A DNA stretch of 64,000 nt from Brienomyrus brachyistius (lineage: Eukaryota; Chordata; Actinopteri; Osteoglossiformes; Mormyridae): NCBI RefSeq assembly GCF_023856365.1, contig NW_026042852.1, positions 1 through 64,000 on the forward strand. Reading direction: 5' to 3'. The notes under the pieces were generated by a model. It was not told the DNA's origin. It searched no databases and was given only the letters and a program-made list of their open reading frames with translations. The stretch's first letter is position 1, and every line of letters begins with the position of its first letter. The position numbers and the translations under genes are program-made. Shown in pieces: positions 1 to 10,194 of this stretch.

Positions 1-465
1 ATTTGGTAGATCATTCTTGACAGAAGAAACCAAATTGTCAAGTTCCCTAACACAGAGCTCATACTCTTTTATTCTTCTTAAGATTGTTCTTCTTGAAACA
101 CCCATCAGTGTGGCTATGCAAGGCACAGGAAGTTGAGTATGGAGCATTTCTTTCAAACATTGTTCTTCAATCAAAATCTTGGGTCGTCTATTGGTGGCAG
201 CGACTTCCTGTGTGACACATGGGGCTGGACGTTCCAGATGTGCCCTCACAAGGTCAAAGAGCTCTTGCAAAGCCAGGGTGATAGCAGGAGGTACTTCAAT
301 GTGATTAGACAGGGCCTGCAGAAGATACAGCTCCTGATGACAAAGGAACTCCAGGTAATCCAAATTTAGTGGAGTCGCGCTGAATCCTATTTCTATTTTA
401 TGCAGAAGACTTTCGAGAAGGTGGTATCTGAGCTGTTCACAGAACAAATTATAGTTAATGAGGTG
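1..465 (-). CDS. Integrase-type, transposon-derived protein, N-terminal part (partial)
   Basis: The minus strand is open from about 465 down to the window edge. It reads a leucine-rich N-terminal stretch followed by a helix-turn-helix-like segment (VPCIATLMGVSRRTILRRIK) and then a spacer ending LDNLVSSVKNDLPN. This order (leucine-rich N-terminus, 'IA..LGVS.RT..RR..E' helix-turn-helix, then 'LD..V..VK...P') is what I recall for a large fish family of integrase-catalytic-domain proteins derived from DNA transposons. The DDE catalytic part would lie to the left of the window. No ATG fits at the upstream end, and an in-frame TGA lies at 466-468. A plausible splice acceptor AG lies just before 432, so this may be an exon. 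I see no in-frame stop, so the copy may be intact or recent. Activity cannot be judged. Confidence 0.55.
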
Positions 466-999
466 TCAAGATCTTGTCTCTGATCCACACACTAGGCCTA
501 CCATTCAAAAGTTTTAATTATGAAAATGAAATGTTTTTGTTTTGTGAGGTGCTTGTTCATGTATGATGATGTAGTGGCTGCTCTGTTTGACCGTGGTAAA
601 CCTTTTCACAAACAATATAAGTGAAGAAGTATGACATTAGATCTAAGGACCAGAGTATAATAAAGTTAAATAAAATCCATCAAAAACACTTACTCAGTGG
701 AGATTCCAATGTAGTAGGCAGACAACTTTATGGCTTTAATAATGAGTGTATTTAGCAGCTACAAGGACAAAAGATATTATAAACCTCTCCATTTTAATGC
801 TAATTTAATAAACATTAACAGATAGCACTTAAGGTGGTTTCGCCTATAGTCTGCTAACACTAACCCGAGAACTAATATCTGAGGAGCGTTCTTCCCAGGA
901 TTTGAATTTATTAAATTGGCTTTGTGATGTTGTATTAAGAAATTTTATTCACAATGCAATTTACCGTACATTGGCCCATTCTTTTATATACGGTAAGAC
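466..999. other. Unassigned AT-rich DNA
   Basis: No coding frame, RNA gene or repeat that I recognise. The stretch lies between the integrase-type frame and a GC-richer block that starts near 1000. Confidence 0.4.
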
Positions 1000-1210
1000 G
1001 AAGCGGGAAATTCGAGCGAGCGAGTGCTGTGCAGACGCGAGCGCGTAGAGGGGATGGGTTTTCAGCACTCGAGCACACGCACGCGCGTGGTTCGACTTTT
1101 GGCCCTAATTTAACGGCGAGCGAGTGAGTGAGTGCTGTGCAATCGCGAGCGCGTAGAGAGCATGGATTTTCTGTTTTTATGCGCACGACTTTTGGCACTA
1201 ATTTAACGCC
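1000..1210. repeat. GC-rich degenerate direct repeat
   Basis: Two related copies of a block containing 'gcgagcgagtg...agtgctgtgca..cgcgagcgcgtagag' occur about 110 bp apart (near 1016-1050 and 1122-1160). Each is followed by 'cgacttttgg..ctaatttaacg'. The CpG density is far above the flanks. Possibly part of a repetitive element or LTR. No coding assignment. Confidence 0.4.
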
Positions 1211-1336
1211 ATAGAAATGTGTGTTTAAAAGGGGAGGAGATCGGGTTGCAGCGCTGGTGTGAGCGGTTTCTCCGGGCAGTTCGCTCGAGGCTAACGTGGC
1301 TTTGGGAACGTGGTGTACCCGTCACCCATGCCAGGG

Positions 1337-1461
1337 AAGAAATCAAAACCGAAATGCTAGGAATATGGACTTCATCTTACGTCAAGCGTTTTCCCCTCCA
1401 TTGACGCCCATAAAGAAAAGGCTTAAAGTCCATATTCCTAGCATTTCGGTTTTGATTTCTT
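1337..1461. repeat. Perfect 36-bp inverted repeat with 53-bp spacer
   Basis: Positions 1337-1372 are the exact reverse complement of 1426-1461; both arms contain the core 'ccgaaatgctaggaatatgg' or its complement. The RNA could form a 36-bp hairpin with a 53-nt loop. No mismatches were seen in the arms, which suggests a recent origin or constraint. It lies within a repeat-like block between 1000 and 1745. Confidence 0.75.
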
Positions 1462-1559
1462 GTCAGGTAAGTCTTTATGGCCAGATACATTCGCGAGAAA
1501 TTTGGTGATTTGTGGTGACTGTTTTAATACATTAAGTTGCGTTACGCATTTTCACATTA

Positions 1560-1745
1560 AGCGTTTTAGAATGTCCCGTGGCAGGTATCCCCTTCTATTG
1601 CCCTAGGGAGGGTTGTAACCCTCGTCTGTATATTAATAAAGAATAATCCTTCTATTCCTGTCTCATGTATCTGGACCTCCCCAGCAATTTAACGAAATTT
1701 GGTGGCAGCGGTTACAAGTGAACCCGTTTAAGTTTAGCGCTCATA
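1560..1745 (+). mobile_element. Possible LTR 3' end with adjacent primer-binding-like site
   Basis: A poly(A)-signal-like AATAAA near 1636 is followed about 55 bp later by 'tttggtggcagcgg' (about 1699-1712). That string resembles the sequence just downstream of 5' LTRs in fish retroelements. No second LTR or coding region was found, so this is probably an isolated remnant. Confidence 0.3.
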
Positions 1746-2744
1746 CTTCCGTCCATATGTTTAAGACCCACCTTGGCTGACTTAGCTGACATGTCCTGAT
1801 TTCATAATCTTCAAATTTGTAATCTTTTCTCCTTCATCTAACTCCATGTTTTTAACTTCTTGTCATTTTCTTGCCGTTTGACTCATAGAAAATTATCAGA
1901 CTTAAATGACACGTCAGCCTGTGCAGACAGCGATTTCAATGTTTTAATAAATTGGCCAGCAGGTGGGGGCAGTGCTCAATTTCATTAATGCCATTCAGAA
2001 AACTTTCAGGCTTTATGTCTTAATGAACAGCCTAGAAAAGGACAAAGCATTATATTACTGATGCATACAGCAGATCCCCAACTCAGGCTGTGTTGCATAT
2101 TCTTAACAGTGCTACAGTATGTTCACACAGCCAGTACAAACAAACTTGCAAGATCTAGACCAGGGGTCACCAACCTTTTTAAAACGGAGAGCTACTTCAC
2201 GGGTACTGAGCCATACGAAGTTTGATATCAGTTTTAAACGCCCTCCTAAACATGTCTAAACTTCATGCATGATAAACATGTTTTAAATGCTTTTTTATAT
2301 TCAATTTCAAATCTATATAAATGCAAATGTGATAGATTAGAAACAGGACAAAATAAAATTTTAGATGATGTTCGCTGGTGAGTTGTGCTATTTTATAGAA
2401 CAGGTCCACGGGCAACTCATGTGGTCATTGGGGGCATCCTTGGGGCACCATGTTGGTGACCCCTTATCTAGACCTACCACATCAGGTAGGAAGGTGCCTA
2501 TTTCTACCAACTATTCAGACCATCAGACCCAAACCATACATTCAGTCATGCACAGGCACTCCACCAGAGGGCTCTACATTCTGTCCTACATCTGCTCACC
2601 TGTTAGACCCACACTCAGTCTCCATCCTGATTTCTACCTACTACTCGGACTATCTCACCAAAACCAGTCCTGTGGCCTGTTCTATGAAGCGGGGTTACTG
2701 GCTTATTGGGGAAACTTGTCGGATTTCTTGATCGGGACCTTCAA
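1746..2744. other. Mostly unassigned; one short dispersed fish repeat
   Basis: Positions about 2161-2245 begin 'ggggtcaccaaccttttt' followed by 'gagctacttc.cgggtactga', a pattern I recognise as a dispersed fish repeat of unknown class. A 154-codon frame in 2365-2829 has no recognisable domain in its first part. Confidence 0.35.
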
Positions 2745-2888
2745 CTGCTCTGCCATAGAGAGCATCCTAACATGCTGCCTTACGGTCTGGTATGCGGGCT
2801 GCTGGTGGCCTCCTACCGCTCTGCCATAGAGAGCATCCTAACATACGGCCTTACGGTGTGGTATTCGGGCTGCTGGTGGCCTCTATGA
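2745..2888 (+). mobile_element. Tandemly duplicated LINE reverse-transcriptase fragment
   Basis: Two consecutive copies, about 70 bp apart, encode the same motif: 'SAIESILTCCLTVWYAGC' and 'SAIESILTYGLTVWYSGC'. This matches the 'ESIL..C.T.WYG.C' block downstream of the reverse-transcriptase palm in L2/Rex1-type LINEs. The copies are about 90% identical. The rest of the LINE is not visible nearby. Confidence 0.6.
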
Positions 2889-3199
2889 CTTTTTTTGTAG
2901 ACAGTCCATCTGTGTGGTGCTGTTTGCACGAATTGTTTTGGGAAATGCACTTACAGTTTTGCAGATGTTAAGGGTGATTCCAGAAATGCATCAAAGCAAC
3001 TGAGGAACTGCAATGTCACTGTACAGTTACTTATAATGGGCGCCAATGTAATGTGTAGAGTGGCAAATAAACTGATTCACCATTTACTCTCATGTACATC
3101 ACTTAAAATGCTTGTTTTAAATGCAAATGTGTGAATGTAAATCTAAGCAGTAAAGCTACAATTTACATTCTGTTTGCATGGTGGAAAGAACATTTAATC

Positions 3200-3450
3200 T
3201 GCCTTTTAAGTGTGATTAGAAGATCTAATGCCTGTGTGCTTGTAATAAGATGGTCGCTGGTTCAAACCCAGCCACAGCACATCTCTGCGTCCTTGAGCGA
3301 GGCCCTTAACCCCCAGCTCACTGGGCATCACTATGGGTGGCTGCCCTTCGCAGACAACTTACTCTGTTTACTCTAAAAAAAAGAGAGCAAGTTGAGAGAG
3401 AAGTTAAGACAATTTCTCCACAGGGACCAATAAAGTATCAATTATTATTA
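3200..3450 (+). mobile_element. tRNA-derived SINE (CTTGAGC..GGCCCTTAACC type)
   Basis: Contains a B-box-like 'ggttcaaaccca', the core 'ccttgagcgaggcccttaac', the 'cttcgcagacaacttactc' segment and a tail 'accaataaagtatc' followed by (att)n. A second copy with the same modules in the same order lies at about 19680-19905. The class is inferred from these modules. The insertion lies about 400 bp upstream of the NITR start. Confidence 0.65.
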
Positions 3451-3830
3451 CTGTATGAGAGACTGTCTAATATCAGATAGATAACAGACTCATACTGTGC
3501 TGAGCTTGTCTGAGAGAGATGATTAGCAAATGCTCTCCCACAGTATCTCAGCACTCTGTACAAAGAACTTTATATGCTCAGTATCTGCTCCTGTTTATCT
3601 AATTGTTCTCATTTTAACTGGATGTTAAGGAGTAAATTAATAAACGTCATGTAAGTGCACATTAAAATGCTTTTTCACTGTTACTTAAGTTCCCATGTGA
3701 ACAGCCAATCAGATCAGCCTGATGTGTGTCTCTCTGTTTCCTCTCTGTTTCCTGCCCTTTCATCCCGACCACGACCATGATCTCTCACTTAGCAGCAGAG
3801 CAGTTTATTCTAAACAGTGGAAGCACAAAA

Positions 3831-3864
3831 ATGTTCAGACTCTTTGGTCTTCTCATTTTCATTA
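3831..3864 (+). CDS. NITR exon 1: leader peptide
   Basis: ATG at 3831 starts MFRLFGLLIFI, a short hydrophobic signal sequence. The donor GTAAGG follows at 3865. The exon ends in phase 1, which matches exon 2. A single leader exon joined to the V exon in phase 1 is usual for immunoglobulin-superfamily genes. Confidence 0.8.
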
Positions 3865-4032
3865 GTAAGGCCCTATAATATAAATTATTTTGGGATTTTA
3901 ATATTTTCATTTATCTGTATGATGTGATCAGTGGAATTTGGCCATTTAATCTGCATCATAGTTAATAGTTATTTAGATTACTATTATATGTCTTATTTGA
4001 TTATGATTTTTTTTGTTTTTCTGTTTTTGCAG

Positions 4033-4380
4033 ACACTGCACTGACTACAGATGTTGTTCAGCCCAGTCACCTGATGAGGGTTCAGCTTGGAGACAGTGTG
4101 ACCCTGACATGCTTCTGTCAAGGAGAAACAACTTTTGTTACTTTGTTTAAGCAAGCTGTTGGTCGGAAGCCCCAGCCCATGGCGAAAGCACTTCTCTACG
4201 TACCTGGTGAATTTTACAAGGAATATAAAAGCATAAAACGTTACTCCTTACTGAATGCAGAGGGGAGTTTTAACCTCACTATTTCTAACGTGGAGCCGTC
4301 AGATTCTGCAGTGTATTATTGTGCTGCTGTGTTTCTTCATGAGGTCACCTTCGGGAATGGAACCTTTGTCATAATCACAG
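4033..4380 (+). CDS. NITR exon 2: V-type Ig domain with J-like end
   Basis: The acceptor is 'tttttgcag' and the donor 'gtaaat'. After the leader tail the domain reads 'LGDSVTLTCFCQGE' (first cysteine), 'LFKQAVGRKPQPM', 'FNLTISNVEPSDSAVYYCAA' (second cysteine) and 'VTFGNGTFVIITG' (J-like G strand). The usual core tryptophan after the first cysteine (WFKQ) is leucine here (LFKQ; TTG instead of TGG), which is unusual and may weaken the fold. Length of 116 codons fits a V domain. Confidence 0.85.
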
Positions 4381-5403
4381 GTAAATGAGATTCCAACTAT
4401 TTTCATATTTGCTTTATTATAATGTCAGTAAGATTATTCCCTGCAAAATAATTTTGACAGTTTAGTTGTTTGTCAATATAAAATTAGCAAAGATACCTTA
4501 TTGTCTGCTTTGTTCCATAAATGTTTTTCTAAACATCAAACAAAAATCATTCATTATTATTATTATTATTATTATTATACAATTTGTTGCATTTTGCTTG
4601 CTGTCAGCCAAAAGCCTAACCTTCTCTTTATACAGATGTTAATGTTACACATTGCAGCCTCTTTAAAACAAATAACATAAAAAAATGTTTGAGTTGTTAT
4701 ATACAGTATAGGACTGTGCAAAAATCTTAAGCAACAAAAGAAAATTATTTTTGACGTTATTTATCTGAGCAGTCAGTGTGTATTCACTCTGAAAAAAAAA
4801 ATGCATGATTTAACATATGAACTAGGGATGTGCACCATTCAGAACTGATTTGAGAATGAAATTCTCAAATACGTATCCTAAAATTCAGGATTTTGAATAC
4901 ATATATGAACTTGAATTTCAGTTCATTTTGTTAATCTGAATTACATTTGAATTGTGGTTGAAAACAGGTTGTGGCATTGAAATTTATATTTGAATTTAAA
5001 GAAGAAGAACGAAAAAGGGTTTGGATTCAAATTCAAGTTCATATACGTACTGTAGGTGTAGCTTTTAACTAAAATATGAACTTTAATTTAAATATGAATT
5101 ATACATAAACACATTAACATTGTTATACATCATTGTTATAAAAATGTCGTTTTGTAAAGAATGAAATAATGCAACATTTGAAGTGTCACCTAAAATAATA
5201 ATTATACTGTCATTTTGTGCACCATGGTGGATCTGCTCATAGGAAGAGCTGAGTGTCTCTCCTTAAAAGTCAGTGTTGGCTGCAGTGACGGCAGTTTCTA
5301 ACCTAAGAAACGTCCCAAACACTTTTCCTGCATCAAAAGTCAAACTAGTCCCTATTCCTGCCATGAAAGGTTCACATAATGTCACCGATACCTGAACCAA
5401 CCA

Positions 5404-5566
5404 TGTTTATCAGAGGATGCCAACCCTTTGGCTGCAGCTTTCTCTGCACACGCTGAGAGAGTCTTCAGTGTAGCAGGAAAAGATTTCAGGCCAGAAGATT
5501 GCAAATTAAATCATGAAACCTTTGAAGATATTATGCTGAATAAATGTAATAATAATGAAAAATTAG
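5404..5566 (+). mobile_element. hAT transposase C-terminal (dimerisation) fragment in NITR intron 2
   Basis: The frame reads 'EDANPLAAAFSAHAERVFSV', then 'AGKDFRPEDCKLNHETFEDI' and 'MLNKCNN'. The pattern 'ERVFS.AG...RP..C.L....FE...M..KCN' is the conserved hAT C-terminal block. Only this block was recognised, so it is a relic. Confidence 0.6.
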
Positions 5567-6276
5567 CAATGTGTATTGGAATAAAGCATAATTGTATTTG
5601 CCATGACGTTTTGCTTTTCGCTGTAGTGCTATGGTTGAACGGAAAAACTTACTTTTGTGTGCATAAGAAAATAAATAGGAGGAACTACGAAACCAAGTAA
5701 TTCCTTTTACTATGTATACTTTTTCTTTAATGTTAAAAGATAGACAAACTAGTAATGGGCAAACAGCTCTTCGGCTCTTGAATTAAATTATGCAGGTACT
5801 ACAGCAAAATGCTCAAAAATACCAAAACACATCAAGAGCTAAATATGCAAAAACAATAAATACCTTCCTGTGGAAAAGGGGCAACATAAACCACATGTAA
5901 AGTCACGAAAATCATGAAAATATAAAGTACACTTTACACACTTCATTTCTTTGAATTGAAATTAATTATATTCATCTACCTTCATACATTAATACAAGAC
6001 ATTATATGATTATAATGTTTGTTATTATCATATAATTTTTATTTAGGTATTATGTAGGTGCAGTTAATGTATAGTGTTACCTGATATATACTAATAAGCA
6101 GTAATACAATAAAAAGAGAGAAGAATGTCAGCTGTTCTCCAAGAAGTTACTGATTTCTTGGATGGCTAGAAGAACATCGATTCAGTTCCCAAAAATCTGT
6201 AAGAACAATTTTTGAGGATCTGTATTTTCCATTGTTATTCTCAAAGGGCTGTCATCATGACTATTTTGCTTTTCAG

Positions 6277-6684
6277 GTAAAGACTCCAACAGCAGGACTG
6301 TGGTACAGCAGCCTGTGTCTGACACATTGCAGCCAGGAGACTCTGTGAGCCTGCAGTGTACGATAGAGACTGGGAGCTGTGCAGGAGAACACAGTGTTTA
6401 CTGGTTCAGACATGGATCAGGAGAATCCCTTCCTGGAGTCATTTACAGCCATGGAAACAGCAGTGATGAGTGTGAGAAGAGCCCTGAGGCTGGATCTCCT
6501 ACACGGAGCTGCGTCTACAGCCTCCCCAAGGGGAACCTCAGCCTCTCCGATGCTGGGACTTACTACTGCGCTGTGGCCATGTGTGGGGAGATGCTGTTTG
6601 GGAACGGCACATAGCTGGATATAGATGGTAACACCCAGTGTGGGGAGATGCTGTTTGGGAACGGCACACAGCTGGATATAGATG
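6277..6684 (+). CDS. NITR exon 3: second Ig domain, interrupted by TAG
   Basis: The acceptor is 'gcttttcag'. The domain reads 'LQPGDSVSLQCTIETGSCAG', 'HSVYWFRHGSGESLPGVIY', a cysteine pair 'DECEKSPEAGSPTRSCVY', then 'NLSLSDAGTYYCAVAMCGE' and 'MLFGNGT'. The additional cysteines between the canonical pair are typical of the NITR I-type domain. TAG at 6612-6614 ends the frame after FGNGT. Two GT donors exist, one per copy of the 57-bp duplication: 6628 (exon end 6627) and 6685 (exon end 6684). Both preserve phase 1, and both exon forms contain the stop. Confidence 0.8.
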
Positions 6685-6700
6685 GTAGCACCCAGTGTGG
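6582..6700 (+). repeat. 57-bp in-frame tandem duplication of the J-like end and splice donor
   Basis: Two copies (6582-6638 and 6639-6695) begin 'tgtggggagatgctgtttgg', and a third start is visible at 6696. The unit is 19 codons and carries CGEMLFGNGT..LDIDG plus a GT donor. The copies differ at the stop/CAG site (6612-6614 TAG in copy 1, CAG in copy 2) and at the donor context (gtaaca against gtagca). Confidence 0.9.
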
Positions 6701-6827
6701 AGAGTATATCTGCTTCAAAGTTTTATTTAGCTTATTCTGCTATTAAGACATTTATTTCTTTTTTTAATGTAATGAATTTTCTAATTTAAGTGCTTAAATT
6801 AAATTACACAGATGTTAATTTAATAAT

Positions 6828-7010
6828 TATCCATCCATCCATCCATTTTCCAAACCGCTTATCCTATTGGGTCGCGGGGGGTCCGGAGCCTAATTTAATA
6901 ATTATTTCAAATATTAATATCCATCCATCCATCCATTTTCCAAACCGCTTATCCTATTGGGTCGCGGGGGGTCCGGAGCCTAATTTAATAATTATTTCAA
7001 ATATTAATAT
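6828..7010. repeat. 87-bp tandem duplication of a SINE tail in NITR intron 3
   Basis: Two near-identical copies contain (atcc)n, 'ccaaaccgcttatcctattg' and 'gggtccggagcctaatttaa', with 'ttatttcaaatattaatat' between and after them. The core is the reverse-complemented 3' end of the tRNA-derived SINE seen complete at 45589-45945. Confidence 0.75.
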
Positions 7011-7172
7011 AAATTGTTAAAATGCAAAATACTAGAAGTTCATGTTAAAAATGGACTATTTACAAAACAACTGCTGTAATGTGTTATCGATTTGATCTTT
7101 AACTAATGTAATGTAAGCAAATGGGAAATGTGTCTCTATATCATTATGCTGAAATCTATCTCTTTGTTACAG

Positions 7173-7292
7173 GCTTTCAGAAGCTGCTGGATCCTCTTCA
7201 CTCTGGCTTGCTGATAGTTTTATCTTGCAGCATTATTCTGAACGTTGCTCTCATTTGTATAAGATGTAAACTGACCTGTACACACTGTGCAG
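7173..7292 (+). CDS. NITR exon 4: transmembrane segment
   Basis: The acceptor 'ctttgttacag' and donor 'gtacgc' bound 40 codons. The frame reads a short stalk 'FQKLLDPLHSG', then a hydrophobic helix 'LLIVLSCSIILNVALICI' and a basic/cysteine stop-transfer 'RCKLTCTHCAG'. No charged residue lies in the helix, as expected for an inhibitory NITR rather than one that pairs with an adaptor. Phase 1 at both ends. Confidence 0.8.
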
Positions 7293-7779
7293 GTACGCTG
7301 CCCGGCTTTATGCACTCAGAAGGACAAAATGTAGATTTTAACAAATTATAGAAATATAAAATTGTTTTATGATAGATAACATTTTCATATTAAAACCACT
7401 CTTGCAGGTAATACAGTTTTAAAATCCATTATTAAATCTCACCTTATTTATATAAACCTTTTTGTACTGTAAGATTTACATTTTTGTATTATATCTTTCA
7501 TATTTTGCAAAATCTATTGAAATATACATGTTGCAATAAGTTGCATATCAATAACTTTTATTACCAAGATCTCCTTTATAGCAATTTTATTATATATGAT
7601 ATATGAGAACAAATGACACGTATCCAAACATGCACACTTAAATTGACAGAAGTCATTTTTACTTTCATTTTTGAGACAAAAAGGATGTTGATTGCTTGAA
7701 AATTCGGAATGTTATCTGACCACGGTATGATACCGTGCGAAATTAAATAATATATTGATGTGTTATATATTTTAAACAG

Positions 7780-7826
7780 ATGAAAAGAACAGTGATATAT
7801 CAAAAGTGGAATGGTCACGCAAGCAA
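7780..7826 (+). CDS. NITR exon 5: cytoplasmic tail, first part
   Basis: The acceptor 'tattttaaacag' and donor 'gtatgt' bound 47 nt encoding DEKNSDISKVEWSRKQ. The exon runs phase 1 to phase 0. No signalling motif is visible in this part. Confidence 0.65.
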
Positions 7827-7982
7827 GTATGTAATAAATATTTCAAATTACAAATCGTCAGTAAAACAAATGAACCTCAGACTGATTTCCATCCTGGGAT
7901 CAGCATTTTAAGTGCTATTTGTGAAAATAGGTAATAGCAAACCGATTTGATCCATCCAATTCTGCCATCTTTGTCTCCACAG

Positions 7983-8108
7983 TGCCATGACGAGGACACA
8001 CTGAATTACGCTGCCCTGAACCTTAAGAAGCCAAAACCCAGGAGACAGAAGAAAGACGGGAATAATGACACTCTGTATTCTGACCTCCGCTACAGAGATT
8101 ATGAATAA
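7983..8108 (+). CDS. NITR exon 6: ITIM-containing tail and stop
   Basis: The acceptor is 'tgtctccacag'. The frame reads 'CHDEDTLNYAALNLKKP', a basic linker, then 'NDTLYSDLRYRDYE' and TAA at 8106-8108. LNYAAL fits the ITIM consensus (I/V/L/S-x-Y-x-x-L/V). TLYSDL has Thr at -2 and is ITIM-like. AATAAA overlaps the stop codon at 8104-8109. Confidence 0.8.
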   Translation, partial: CHDEDTLNYAALNLKKPKPRRQKKDGNNDTLYSDLRYRDYE

Positions 8109-9900
8109 AGATGCTTCTCATTCATGTCAGTCACACAGAGTGTTCAGGGTGTAGCTTTAATAATGTTCAGAGGAGGGCAGGGGAGCCAGTGCTTCTGAGA
8201 CTGAATCACGGGATTTTACGGAGCACCGGTGCTGAGTTTGGTGTCAGTGTGTTTGGGGCGCATTTTTACTGGAAGTGCAAATGTTCAAGCCAGACTGGGG
8301 GCTGAGGGAGGGGGAGAGGGGAGCCACAGAGATTATTTCTTCATGGCATGGGGGGGAATAAGCGGCTTTAATGTTGTGGAAAGGCTGAGTTGCTGCAATC
8401 AGTTCTTTGATGTCACACATGCTTACTTGTCTCCCTTGTGTACCATGCTGAATGGTTTGGGGCAAACGCACAGGGACTGATCGATTATATTAAACAGATG
8501 AAAGAAACTGAATGAAAATTTCAAGTGTTCTTAAATTACGTTTTTCATTTAATTGTGTGTTCTGGATGTATTTTTGAGTATATACATGTACCTGTATATG
8601 TACCTGTATATATACCTGTGTCGTTAATAACGATGTGGATAATTAAGAAAGAGGAGTTTTGTTTCTTGCTCCCTGTCTTGTTACTTGGCTCACAAACATA
8701 CACACACATAGACACACACACAAACATACACAGACACACAAACACACACACACATAGACACACACACACACAAACACACATGCACACATGCACACACACA
8801 CACTGCTACGGCTCTGTAAGAACACTACCATGCTCTTTTGTGTGAGTGGGGTGGGGGGTGTTAAATAAGATGAAAATGACAATGGCTGTACTTTTGTTAT
8901 GTCAGTTGTGTTTCTATAGTCATTGTATCATATTCCACAAGCTTTTTATTCTACAAGATGTACAAGCCAGTCAGTGTATTCAGTGGGGTGTTCAGGAGTC
9001 ATTAGGTTCTGAAAAATGTCTTGCATTTAAAACATAATGTACTTTTGAATACTTAAGTATTTTTAGATGCAAATACTCCAGTACTTTAACTGAAGTAAAA
9101 AATTAACTGAAAAACTTTGAGTATTATTTGACGAGGAGTATCTATACTTAACTCAAGTAGTGAAGTTGTGTACTTTGTCCACCTCTGTCCAAAAGTGACA
9201 TACAGCTGTAAGCTGTTTGGGTTTGTTTGTCTGCTGAGTGCTTCTCTGCAGTGCTGCAGATGTTTCCACTGGTTAGATGCAGCTCAGGAAGACTGACCCA
9301 CTGACTGCACTGTGCTGGACTCACTTTGCAAAGAGTAAAAACCACACAGACAGAACAATATCTGCTTCTTGTAAGACCCTGTTTCCTCTCTACCTCACCC
9401 AGGTCACGCTTTCAAGTATTCAGCCTAAGTTATTTTATCCAAACAAGCCACCATTATTATTCATGCAGCTGGACATTTGACTGGAGCACATGATTGCTAC
9501 ATATCACTACTGTACATGGAACGGAATGTACAGTTTTCACAACAGAACTTTAGAAAAGCAAAATTCTCATCAGTCCACATCTCTAACCACCACACATCCT
9601 AGGGCTCCCATTTATAATGGTACATTTTTGTTTTATTCACATTCTTTTTCATCACACAGATAAACACCATCCATTAATCTTACAGCATGTATCCTGGTCA
9701 GGGTGATGGGGACGACACCACCTATATCGAGTGTGATTTAAGGCCAAGACCTTAAAAGGGAGAGTCAAGACTGAGGCTTGTTACAAGAGCAGTGGGGCAC
9801 AAAACAACAAACAACATCATTATGAATGTAAAAGAAATGGATGTATATATAAATATAGGGTAATAATAGAAACAAAAAATAAGAATATATTACATACAGA
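8109..9900. other. NITR 3' flank; microsatellite; otherwise unassigned
   Basis: An imperfect (CA)n tract with interspersed 'cacatagacac' and 'caaacac' occupies about 8693-8806. It produces spurious repetitive reading frames on both strands. No coding region is recognised between 8109 and 9900. Confidence 0.5.
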
Positions 9901-10194
9901 GGAATATTATAGGAATATTAAAATTAACTTATACACAATCCTTAACTTATACACAATCCTATTGCATGTAACATTATTGCTCATGTGCCAGATATTAGCC
10001 TCCCAAAGGAAGCTGCCACACAGGGCATAATGCACTGGCTCAATGCAACACTGCACATCAGTGAATAAGGAGGAACAATATTGCAGATCAGCAGCAGATA
10101 GAAACTGTATCAGAAGACAGTGAACAGGGGAAAAGTTCAATGAATAAAAAAAGATCAATAAAATTGATGACAGCCTTGTTATCAGCCTGCTCTC

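Larger units (their letters stand above)
3831..8108 (+). pseudogene. NITR-family receptor gene, six exons, with a stop codon in exon 3
   Basis: Exons (phases fit): 3831-3864 leader; 4033-4380 V domain; 6277-6627 or 6277-6684 second Ig domain; 7173-7292 transmembrane; 7780-7826; 7983-8108. The order leader, V domain with J-like 'FGNGT', second Ig domain with extra cysteines and another 'FGNGT', transmembrane segment and tyrosine tail is diagnostic of teleost novel immune-type receptors. The tail has an ITIM (LNYAAL) and a second tyrosine motif (TLYSDL), so an inhibitory role at the lymphoid cell surface is expected. TAG at 6612-6614 stops the second domain right after FGNGT, where the duplicated copy has CAG. 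Full-length receptor therefore cannot be made from this allele. Exons 2 and 3 both run phase 1 to phase 1, so skipping exon 3 would restore a V-TM-ITIM frame. An AATAAA overlaps the stop. No second NITR gene was found in the window. Confidence 0.85.

Noticed and set aside
2365..2829. 154-codon plus-strand frame as a gene
   Set aside because: Only its end resembles anything (LINE RT). The remainder has no domain, signal peptide or splice context.
5428..5700. 90-codon frame in NITR intron 2 as an extra NITR exon
   Set aside because: It matches the hAT transposase C-terminus, not an Ig domain, and has no splice sites in phase.
8525..8882. Thr-His and Val-Cys rich frames on both strands
   Set aside because: Translation of the imperfect (CA)n microsatellite.
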